Made by a program: the position numbers and the translations under genes
Assembly (NCBI GenBank): GCA_023392115.1
Contig: JAEVZT010000264.1
Span: 1-6,137, forward strand
Length of the DNA stretch: 6,137 bases
Direction: 5' to 3'
Origin: Chloroflexota bacterium
GTDB taxonomy: Bacteria > Chloroflexota > Anaerolineae > Aggregatilineales > Phototrophicaceae
Shown: positions 1 through 6,137 of the stretch, piece after piece
Layout: every line of letters starts with the position of its first letter
How positions within the stretch are numbered: position 1 is the stretch's first letter
The notes under the pieces: generated by a model
The model's input: only the letters and a program-made list of their open reading frames with translations
Told to the model about the DNA's origin: nothing
Databases searched by the model: none

Positions 1-1292
<1,292 letters not shown>

Positions 1293-1297
1293 TAGGG

Positions 1298-1303
1298 TCT
1301 CCT
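1298..1303 (-). promoter_or_regulatory. Shine-Dalgarno of atpA
   Basis: AGGAGA on the minus strand, five bases before the ATG at 1292. It is strong and well spaced, and fixes the atpA start. Confidence 0.85.
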
Positions 1304-1330
1304 GTTTTAGGGGTAAACGATAACGCGCCT

Positions 1331-1351
1331 GCTCATACGCCCGACATGAGC
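1331..1351 (-). promoter_or_regulatory. Hairpin in the atpA 5' leader
   Basis: On the minus strand GCTCATG and TATGAGC face each other across a seven-base loop (TCGGGCG): six Watson-Crick pairs plus one G-U. Outside it, AACGC and GCGTT could give an alternative or extended stem with a bulge. It lies between the predicted transcription start and the ribosome binding site, and leaves the Shine-Dalgarno free. It could affect mRNA stability or simply be incidental; no known leader motif was recognised. Confidence 0.35.
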
Positions 1352-1405
1352 GTTGAAAGACCGAGTCGAGAAAATGTAACGGAAGCGCTAGCTTAGACTG
1401 TCCGA

Positions 1406-1434
1406 ATTCTACCCTATCAAGTGCCGCCTGTCCA
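1406..1434 (-). promoter_or_regulatory. Sigma70-type promoter for atpA
   Basis: On the minus strand the -35 is TGGACA (1434-1429, five of six to TTGACA) and the -10 is TAGAAT (1411-1406, five of six to TATAAT), separated by exactly 17 bases. Transcription would start near 1399, giving a leader of roughly 107 bases before the atpA ATG. The site lies wholly in the non-coding gap after proC, supporting independent expression of atpA. The call is from sequence match only. Confidence 0.7.
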
Positions 1435-1443
1435 CTTTTTCAC

Positions 1444-1465
1444 AAACGAAGATCATCCACCTTCG
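1444..1465 (-). terminator. Weak terminator-like hairpin after proC
   Basis: On the minus strand CGAAG (1465-1461) pairs with CTTCG (1451-1447), with one possible further G-U pair and a loop of about seven bases, followed by TTTG. It starts 15 bases after the proC stop, a natural terminator position, but the stem is short and the T-run has only three bases, so it may be leaky or not a terminator at all. Confidence 0.25.
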
Positions 1466-1479
1466 GCAGCTTGCACAGT

Positions 1480-2328
1480 TTAGTCCTCGTCGTCACTCTT
1501 GCCGCGCTTCTGCGCCCGTCCCAACGACACCGATCGCTGGTATGCCGCCCAGACCGCGCGCGAGATTACGGTTCGCAGCCCGCCCTTCTCCAGCTGGTAG
1601 ATCGCCTCTGCCGACGTGCCGCCGGGACTCGTCACTTGATTGCGGAGCTGCGCAGGGTGCAGACCGGAGTGCATCGCGTAATCAACTGATCCACGCATCG
1701 TTTTGAGCACCAGCCGTTCCGCGTCGCGACGCGAAAAGCCCATGTGTACCCCGGCGTCGATCAGCGCTTCCATGAAGAGGAAGATGTATGCCGGACCTGT
1801 CCCGCTCAGCGCCGTCGCCATGTCGAGGAATTTCTCGTCGTCAACGTACATTTCCTCGCCGAGCGCGCCGAGCAGCGCCCGTGCCTGCTGCCGCTGCGCT
1901 TCCGGCACTTCGGGCGTCGCCGTCCACACGGTGATCCCCTGCCCGATCTGCGCCGGGGTGTTCGGCATGGCGCGGACGATGTTCGGGTTGAACATCCCTT
2001 CCGCTAGCGTCGCGATCTTCACGCCCGCTAGAATGCTCAAGATCAGCGACGCGCGGCTCGTCTTGCCGTTGATGGAGTGAAACACCTGTCCGATAACCTG
2101 CGGCTTAGTGGCAATCACGACAATATCCGCCCCGTCGACGGCAGCGGCATTGTCGACGGTCGTGCGCAAGCCGTATTGACCGGCAAGCTCTCGACCGCGT
2201 TCCTCACGCGGATCAGCGGCGATCAGTTGTTCGCCGGTCAGGAGCTTCTGTGACAGCAGTCCTTTGATCATAGCTTCCGCCATCACCCCGCTGCCGATGA
2301 ATGCGACGGTTTTATCTCCTAGCAGCAC
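1480..2328 (-). CDS. proC: Pyrroline-5-carboxylate reductase
   Basis: This cytoplasmic enzyme performs the last step of proline synthesis, reducing 1-pyrroline-5-carboxylate to L-proline with NAD(P)H. At 282 residues it is close to the usual 260-280. Features: N-terminal Rossmann motif GSGVMAEAM (12-20), ATKPQ (73-77, family AVKPQ), RAMPNTPA (119-126), then the helical substrate and dimer domain with ALSGTGPAYIF (173-183) and the P5CR signature QVTSPGGTSAEAI (231-243). The tail ends in a charged stretch (KRGKSDDED). D39 near the end of the second strand might favour NADH over NADPH; this is a guess. The start is GTG, supported by AGGGGA five bases upstream, which overlaps the stop codon of the preceding Uma2 gene. 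Eleven bases separate the two genes, so translational coupling is likely. It appears to be the last gene of a five-gene operon. Confidence 0.96.
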   Translation of the reverse strand: MLLGDKTVAFIGSGVMAEAMIKGLLSQKLLTGEQLIAADPREERGRELAGQYGLRTTVDNAAAVDGADIVVIATKPQVIGQVFHSINGKTSRASLILSILAGVKIATLAEGMFNPNIVRAMPNTPAQIGQGITVWTATPEVPEAQRQQARALLGALGEEMYVDDEKFLDMATALSGTGPAYIFLFMEALIDAGVHMGFSRRDAERLVLKTMRGSVDYAMHSGLHPAQLRNQVTSPGGTSAEAIYQLEKGGLRTVISRAVWAAYQRSVSLGRAQKRGKSDDED

Positions 2329-2339
2329 GGCAATCCCCT

Positions 2340-2918
2340 TTACTCGAACAGTCCCGCGACCGCGATCTCGAAGCCGGGGATCACATCCCCGCCGGCGAGC
2401 TTATCATCGCCTGACAGCCACATCTGCGGGGTATTCGGCGCATGAACGGCGATCTTCTGCCGCTGCAAGTCAACTACCCACACCAACCGCACACCATCCT
2501 GCAAGTACGCTTCGACCTTCTCGTCGACTTCGCTGTACTTGTCGTTCGGTGAAATGATCTCAACGACAAGGTCGGGGACGAGGATGAGTGGCTTGCGTGA
2601 GGCGTCAGGATCACTCGCCCGGTATGTTGCTATCCGTTCAGCAGCGACAAACATGATATCCGGCACGCGCGACCCCTTCACCCATTTGCGCTCATAGGTA
2701 AGGACAAACGGCGCTTCGACAAATACTCTACCGAGGTTGCGTGGCGTAATATGACCAACCAGCGCGGCGATTAAGATCGACGCGACGTAATTGTGACCGA
2801 ACATTGTTGGACTCAAGCGCCTGATCTCCCCGTTGATGAACTCGAAAGGCTGCTCGTCGTACCGGCGAATGAATTCGTCAAGCGTGAGGGTATCCGCCGC
2901 CACCTGCGTATCTGCCAT
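2340..2918 (-). CDS. Uma2 family (DUF820) PD-(D/E)XK nuclease-fold protein
   Basis: At 192 residues this is full length for the Uma2/DUF820 family, which is abundant in Chloroflexota and Cyanobacteria and has a restriction-endonuclease-like fold; its cellular role is largely unknown. Visible: the N-terminal LDEF (13-16) and FEFINGEI (25-32), VPDIMFV (85-91), the core PDLVVEIISPND (115-126) with D116 and E120, K134 in the following helix, GVRLVWVVD (142-150), and the closing GGDVIPGFEI (176-185). The expected D, E and K are all present, so the nuclease fold looks intact and possibly active. ATG at 2918 follows AGGGGG by five bases. It sits 12 bases after the enolase-family gene and 11 before proC, so it is co-transcribed with metabolic genes. 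Family is secure; any DNA target or partner is unknown. Confidence 0.93.
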   Translation of the reverse strand: MADTQVAADTLTLDEFIRRYDEQPFEFINGEIRRLSPTMFGHNYVASILIAALVGHITPRNLGRVFVEAPFVLTYERKWVKGSRVPDIMFVAAERIATYRASDPDASRKPLILVPDLVVEIISPNDKYSEVDEKVEAYLQDGVRLVWVVDLQRQKIAVHAPNTPQMWLSGDDKLAGGDVIPGFEIAVAGLFE

Positions 2919-2930
2919 CGTCGCCCCCTA

Positions 2931-4085
2931 TCAACTTGCTCTGTACGGGTATTCCTGCATCCACAGCGCCGCCGCACGTTCGATGCGATCGGGATGCACT
3001 TCGACGCCGATCCCGAGTCTCTGCGGCACGGGCAGACGACTGCCTGTCTGAAGGACGAACGGCGGCTCGCTGATATCCTGTTCGAAATAGCGGCTTGTCG
3101 CCGAGATATCGCACGGCAGCGTTACGCCCGGCAGCGAGGCGAAGGCAACGTTCGCCGCGCGCCCAATCCCCGTTTCAAGCAGACCGCCGATCCACAGCGG
3201 CACCTCACGTTCGACGCACAGTTTGTAGATTTCGAGGCTTTCCGTATACCCGCCAACGCGCGCAGGCTTCAGGTTGATGATTCGACACGCGCCGAGGTCG
3301 AGCGCCAGCCGCGCGTCATCCACCGTATGAATGCTCTCGTCGAGACAGATCGGCGTTTTCAGCTGCGGCTGAAGTTTGCTGTGCTCGTAGATGTCGTTGT
3401 AGCCGAGCGGCTGTTCGAGCATCAGCAGGTCGAACTCGTCCATCTGCATCAGATGATCAGCGTCCGCCAGCGTATAGGCGCTGTTGGCGTCAAGCATGAG
3501 CAGGATATCGGGATAACGTTCGCGCACACCGCGCGCCAGTTCGACATCCCAGCCCGGCTTGATCTTGAGCTTGATCCTGCCATATCCTTCGCCAAGGCGC
3601 TTTTCGATGGTCGCCAGCGTTTCGTCAACGGTCGGCTTAATGCCGATGCTCACGCCAACGGTCGCGTAACCGCGCGACTCATGCCCGGCGGGCAAATGCG
3701 CGGCGAACGCCTCTGCGAGGCTCTGGTTGTTCGCTTTCGCCAACGCATCCCAGACCGCCGCTTCGAGCGCGTGTTTCGCCAACGGATGTCCGCGCGTCCC
3801 GCTGATCAGCGCCGGCACTTCGGTAGCGTCCTTGACAGTCTTGCCGAGTAGTGCCGGGACGAGGAACTCGCGCAGGATGTGCTGCGCCGTGCCGATCGTC
3901 TCGTAGCTGTAGCCCGGGTTGATCTCCGCCGAGCACTCGCCCCAGCCGGTAATGCCCTCGTCGGTGTCCAGCCTGATGAGGATCGCGGTTTTGAATGGCT
4001 CCTCGCCGAAACTCGTCCGCAGACGCTCGACGTAGGGCATTGCTATCGTGTAAAGCTGAACATCCTTAACGGTGATCGATCGCAC
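2931..4085 (-). CDS. menC: NSAR/OSBS-family enolase: N-acylamino acid racemase or o-succinylbenzoate synthase
   Basis: This is a 384-residue enolase-superfamily enzyme of the NSAR/OSBS subfamily. Its members dehydrate SHCHC to o-succinylbenzoate (menaquinone pathway), racemise N-succinyl amino acids, or do both. Catalytic residues, numbered from the start used here: KLK with K172 and K174 as the acid/base pair, metal ligands D199 (LDAN), E224 (LEQP) and D249 (LDES), and opposing K273 in INLKPARVGG. R276, three after that Lys, corresponds to the second-shell Arg associated with racemase activity in the subfamily (R266 of the Amycolatopsis enzyme). Other family blocks are WGECSAEINPGY, LDESIH and SLPGVTLPCDISATSRYFE. 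GTG at 4085 is chosen because GGAG lies eight bases upstream; GTG at 4094 would give three more residues but has no spaced Shine-Dalgarno. Adjacency to a GNAT gene and absence of other men genes favour a racemase role; OSBS or dual activity cannot be excluded. Confidence 0.9.
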   Translation of the reverse strand: MRSITVKDVQLYTIAMPYVERLRTSFGEEPFKTAILIRLDTDEGITGWGECSAEINPGYSYETIGTAQHILREFLVPALLGKTVKDATEVPALISGTRGHPLAKHALEAAVWDALAKANNQSLAEAFAAHLPAGHESRGYATVGVSIGIKPTVDETLATIEKRLGEGYGRIKLKIKPGWDVELARGVRERYPDILLMLDANSAYTLADADHLMQMDEFDLLMLEQPLGYNDIYEHSKLQPQLKTPICLDESIHTVDDARLALDLGACRIINLKPARVGGYTESLEIYKLCVEREVPLWIGGLLETGIGRAANVAFASLPGVTLPCDISATSRYFEQDISEPPFVLQTGSRLPVPQRLGIGVEVHPDRIERAAALWMQEYPYRAS

Positions 4086-4093
4086 GGTAGACA

Positions 4094-4097
4094 CTCC
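4094..4097 (-). promoter_or_regulatory. Shine-Dalgarno that decides the enolase-family start
   Basis: GGAG on the minus strand overlaps the upstream candidate GTG (4094-4092) and lies eight bases before a second in-frame GTG (4085-4083). This spacing favours the second GTG as the true start. Confidence 0.6.
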
Positions 4098-4100
4098 GGG

Positions 4101-5006
4101 TTAGTTCATGACGTAGGCTTCAAACTGTGGACCTGAATAGGTCAGCACGTAGAACGCGCGCAGGCGGTCTTCATACGTTTCGTGCAAGAAGTCGGTGACG
4201 ACAAATCCCCGCGCAAACAGTGATGCAAACGCCTCGCGAATATGCAGCCGCCAAGCCTGCGCCAGCGCGGCGTCCCCTTGTTGGATTTCGGCGTAATTGG
4301 TTGGAATCTCAAGCAGTGTCAGCGCTCCACCCGGAGCGACAGGCTCGCTTGCGGGCACGGCATATCCATTCGGCAGCACCTGTGATGGATTGAGGATCGG
4401 CGTTTCGCCTTCCAAATACTGTTTGAGCGTCAAGCTGGCGCGGACGCCGCGCATCCGTTCCTCAACGCGGCGGCTCGTCACCCACCATTCGACCAGCAGG
4501 CGATCGGATGAGCCGAGCCGCGCCAAGCCGCCTTCGCTCGATGTGCCGTAATAATCTTCAAGGTACTGGTGGCTGATCGCCCCCAGTTTGCGAATGTTCA
4601 GGTGCGCGTTGGTCGACAGCAGCGGGTCAAACGTCCAGATTACCAGCCGCACCGCTTGGCGTATCGCCAGATCGCGCTGCGCCTTCTTCAACTGGTAGGC
4701 GATCCCATGCCCGCGATATTCGGGCAATACGACCATCCGTTTTGAGACGACCTGCAAGTTCGCCATCGCGGGGCGGTCAGGTTCTTCCATATTCGTGCCG
4801 AGAAAACCGATCAACACGCCAACAGGACGCTCGCCGTCATACGCAGCCAATACATGACCGCCATAGTTGGCAAGTGAGAACAGCATGTGCGCTGGAACGA
4901 CCGATTCCGTGTCGTCGCCCCAGTAGATCTTTTGCAGCTCGACGACTGCCCGCATCTCGTGCAGGGCGCGCAGCGGGCGGATTGTGATGGATGTGAGGGA
5001 AGCCAT
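4101..5006 (-). CDS. COG3375-like GNAT-fold acyltransferase, putative N-acyl (succinyl) amino acid transferase
   Basis: This 301-residue protein has an N-terminal GNAT domain and a long C-terminal extension. The acyl-CoA pyrophosphate-binding motif is VLPEYRGHGIA (93-103), which fits the R-G-x-G-[IA] pattern. The block WTFDPLLSTNAHLNIRKLGA (124-143), then DYYG (151-154) and SSDRLLVEWW (166-175), resembles what I recall of the COG3375 group of predicted acetyltransferases. Genes of this type neighbour NSAR-family enolases in other bacteria, where the partner is an N-succinyltransferase acting on D-amino acids. Here the NSAR-family gene follows after 15 bases. The substrate is inferred from context only: succinyl versus acetyl donor is not visible in sequence. 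ATG at 5006 has only a weak upstream GGATAGG, 13 bases after the SDR stop, so translation may rely on coupling. No signal peptide or membrane segment is evident. Confidence 0.88.
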   Translation of the reverse strand: MASLTSITIRPLRALHEMRAVVELQKIYWGDDTESVVPAHMLFSLANYGGHVLAAYDGERPVGVLIGFLGTNMEEPDRPAMANLQVVSKRMVVLPEYRGHGIAYQLKKAQRDLAIRQAVRLVIWTFDPLLSTNAHLNIRKLGAISHQYLEDYYGTSSEGGLARLGSSDRLLVEWWVTSRRVEERMRGVRASLTLKQYLEGETPILNPSQVLPNGYAVPASEPVAPGGALTLLEIPTNYAEIQQGDAALAQAWRLHIREAFASLFARGFVVTDFLHETYEDRLRAFYVLTYSGPQFEAYVMN

Positions 5007-5019
5007 GATGCTGTTAAAC

Positions 5020-5973
5020 CTATCCGATGACCTTGGGGCGTCGGCGTAGAGTATAACGCAGCAGCGCCAGTCCGTAACGCCGACCGCGCATATAAGTCAG
5101 CAGCGTATCCTCGATGCGTTTGGGCTGAATGCCGAAATAGTGGAACAGGTTTCCAATGCGCGCTGTCCGGTTCGTCGCCAGAATGTCAAGCCACTGCGAG
5201 GTAATCAGCGAGCGCGGCAGGACGCGGTCATAGACCGAAGTCAGCCAGCGCAGCACATAAGGCGGCACGCTGATAATCGCGCGCGGCTGCCCCGATACGC
5301 GCATGACTGTCCGCAGCAAGTCTTCAAGCGTGATGTATTCGGGTCCGCCAATTTCGACAATCGCATCTACCGTATCGATCGTCTCAAGGCAGCCGACGAC
5401 CGCCGATACGAGGTCATCGATATGAATCGGATGCAGCACGACTTCGCCCCGCCCCGGCATCAGAAAGAAGAACGGATTCGCCGTGAGCTGCATGGCGATG
5501 TGGTTGATGAAGGCGTCGTCCTCGCCGAACACAACTCCCGAACGCAGGATCGTATATGCCAGACCACTCGCGCGGATCGCGTCTTCGACCTGCCCCTTTG
5601 CCCGCAGCAGCGGATAGGCTGCCGAAGGCGACGCGCCGAGATGGCTAACCGTGATGATCCGCCCGACACGTGCGGCGCGCGCCGCCGTGATCAGGTTGCG
5701 CGTCCCGACGAGTTCAATCCGCTCTAGATCGCGCTTTCGCCCCCACCACTGCGCGTTCTCGAGGTGAATCACGACGTGCGCGCCGGTGACGGCGTGAAAA
5801 AGTGCCTCCTCGTCGAGGACGCTGCCGGAAACGATCTCCGGCGGGGTGTTCCACGGCAGGTTCTCAGCCCGATCGGCTGGCAGCAGGCAGCGCACCCGGT
5901 AGCCCCTTGCCATCAGACACTCGATCACATGTCTGCCGATAAAACCTGTTGCGCCAGTTACAAGTATCAACAT
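5020..5973 (-). CDS. NAD(P)-binding atypical SDR, NDUFA9/complex I 39 kDa-like
   Basis: This 317-residue Rossmann protein belongs to the extended/atypical SDR group that includes NDUFA9-like proteins and nucleotide-sugar-epimerase relatives. The N-terminus carries VTGATGFIG (5-13), the GxxGxxG dinucleotide motif. Further on are ITVSHLGASPSAAY (107-120), LAYTILRSGVVFG (138-150) and HPIHIDDLVSAV (181-192), a typical arrangement. The catalytic YxxxK is not conserved: Y120 and K126 are six apart, as in members thought to bind NAD(P)H structurally. The C-terminus is strongly basic (MRGRRYGLALLRYTLRRRP). Substrate is unknown. ATG 5973 is used; TTG 5970, one codon later, has better spacing (five bases) from GGAGG and would start MILVTGATG, a very typical beginning. 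An earlier in-frame GTG at 5988 lies at or above the expected transcription start. It is the first gene of the operon. Confidence 0.88.
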   Translation of the reverse strand: MLILVTGATGFIGRHVIECLMARGYRVRCLLPADRAENLPWNTPPEIVSGSVLDEEALFHAVTGAHVVIHLENAQWWGRKRDLERIELVGTRNLITAARAARVGRIITVSHLGASPSAAYPLLRAKGQVEDAIRASGLAYTILRSGVVFGEDDAFINHIAMQLTANPFFFLMPGRGEVVLHPIHIDDLVSAVVGCLETIDTVDAIVEIGGPEYITLEDLLRTVMRVSGQPRAIISVPPYVLRWLTSVYDRVLPRSLITSQWLDILATNRTARIGNLFHYFGIQPKRIEDTLLTYMRGRRYGLALLRYTLRRRPKVIG

Positions 5974-5975
5974 CC

Positions 5976-5980
5976 CCTCC
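5976..5980 (-). promoter_or_regulatory. Shine-Dalgarno of the SDR gene
   Basis: GGAGG on the minus strand lies two bases before ATG 5973 and five bases before TTG 5970. It falls inside the frame that would begin at GTG 5988, which argues against that longer start. Confidence 0.7.
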
Positions 5981-5991
5981 GCGAGCACCGG

Positions 5992-6020
5992 ATTATAGCA
6001 TAACGACCACCGGGAGTAAC
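5992..6020 (-). promoter_or_regulatory. Extended -10 promoter for the five-gene operon
   Basis: On the minus strand TATAAT (5997-5992) is a perfect -10, preceded by TGC (6000-5998), which makes an extended -10. The best -35 at 17 bases is GTTACT (6020-6015), only three of six to consensus, as is common for extended -10 promoters. Transcription would start near 5985, giving a very short leader of about 12 bases that holds the GGAGG. Confidence 0.7.
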
Positions 6021-6045
6021 GTCTCCGAGTCGTCGGTGTTTCATC

Positions 6046-6073
6046 TTGTTAAGAACGAAAAGTTTGCTACGCT
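6046..6073 (+). promoter_or_regulatory. Possible plus-strand promoter for the gene beyond the right edge
   Basis: TTGTTA (6046-6051, four of six to the -35) is followed after 16 bases by TACGCT (6068-6073, three of six), preceded by TGC as in an extended -10. The match is modest; the region is clearly divergent and should hold a rightward promoter, but this may not be it. Confidence 0.3.
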
Positions 6074-6075
6074 TA

Positions 6076-6119
6076 CCGATTGTTGTACGAACAGCATTCA
6101 AAACCGGTTGCCCAATCGG
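6076..6119 (+). repeat. Related 7-base repeats able to form alternative hairpins
   Basis: CCGATTG (6076-6082) and CAATCGG (6113-6119) are perfect inverted repeats. Between them CCGGTTG (6104-6110) is a one-mismatch direct copy of the first, and it can also pair with CAATCGG through one G-U, although only two bases separate them. The cluster lies just before a plus-strand ribosome binding site. It could be an operator bound by a dimeric regulator or a leader RNA with two exclusive pairings; no known motif was recognised. Confidence 0.4.
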
Positions 6120-6125
6120 CTTTGT

Positions 6126-6132
6126 GAGGAGA
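6126..6132 (+). promoter_or_regulatory. Shine-Dalgarno for a divergent gene starting just outside the window
   Basis: GAGGAGA on the plus strand is followed by only five more bases (TAGCA) before the window ends. Counting from AGGAG (6127-6131), six bases of spacer would put a start codon at 6138. No usable start lies inside: the nearby GTG at 6124 reaches TAG within four codons. Confidence 0.6.
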
Positions 6133-6137
6133 TAGCA

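Noticed and set aside
1703..2080. 125-residue plus-strand open frame inside proC
   Set aside because: Antisense shadow of conserved P5CR sequence; Ser/Ala/Met-rich with no family resemblance.
2793..3851. Long 352-residue plus-strand open frame opposite the NSAR-family enolase
   Set aside because: It runs antisense to a gene with full family motifs, has no recognisable domain and is rich in Arg/His/Gln as expected for an antisense frame of GC-rich coding DNA.
5140..5727. 195-residue plus-strand open frame opposite the SDR gene
   Set aside because: Antisense to a clearly coding frame; composition is Arg/Asp-rich with no motif or convincing ribosome binding site.
5971..5988. GTG at 5988 as the SDR start
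   Set aside because: It has no Shine-Dalgarno, would place GGAGG inside the gene, and lies at or above the expected transcription start.
6008..6038. CACCG...CGGTG with an inner GGAG/CTCC, terminator-like
   Set aside because: Short, asymmetric stems without a proper T-run, located between divergent promoters where no gene ends.

Overview
The window reads as ordinary chromosomal DNA from a free-living bacterium. It is moderately GC-rich, packed with genes on the minus strand, and shows no mobile element, CRISPR array, tRNA or rRNA. The gene content suggests Chloroflexota (Anaerolineae-like): a bacterial F1 alpha subunit, a Uma2 nuclease-fold protein, an NDUFA9-like atypical SDR, and an NSAR/OSBS-type enolase paired with a COG3375-type GNAT protein. 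That placement is an inference from recalled family resemblance, not from a search.

Reading on the minus strand (right to left), five genes form what looks like one operon: an NDUFA9-like SDR (5973-5020), a GNAT-fold acyltransferase (5006-4101), an NSAR/o-succinylbenzoate synthase family enolase (4085-2931), a Uma2-family PD-(D/E)XK protein (2918-2340) and pyrroline-5-carboxylate reductase, proC (2328-1480). The four gaps between them are 11 to 15 bases. A strong extended -10 promoter (TGC-TATAAT) lies directly before the first gene.

After proC comes a 187-base non-coding gap with a weak terminator-like hairpin, a good sigma70-type promoter (TGGACA, 17 bases, TAGAAT) and a leader hairpin. 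It leads into atpA, the ATP synthase alpha subunit, whose last ~80 or so residues run off the left edge. atpA is therefore not preceded by atpH/atpF as in the classical atp operon and appears to start its own transcription unit.

The right edge (5989-6137) is a divergent regulatory region. It carries the minus-strand operon promoter, a set of related 7-base repeats able to form alternative hairpins, and a plus-strand Shine-Dalgarno placed so that a gene should begin at about base 6138, just outside the window.

The most interesting biology is the GNAT plus NSAR-family enolase pair. In Geobacillus-type systems an N-succinyltransferase, an N-succinylamino acid racemase and an M20 desuccinylase together convert D-amino acids to L-amino acids. 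Two of those parts sit side by side here, in an operon with a proline biosynthesis gene. The desuccinylase is not in the window.
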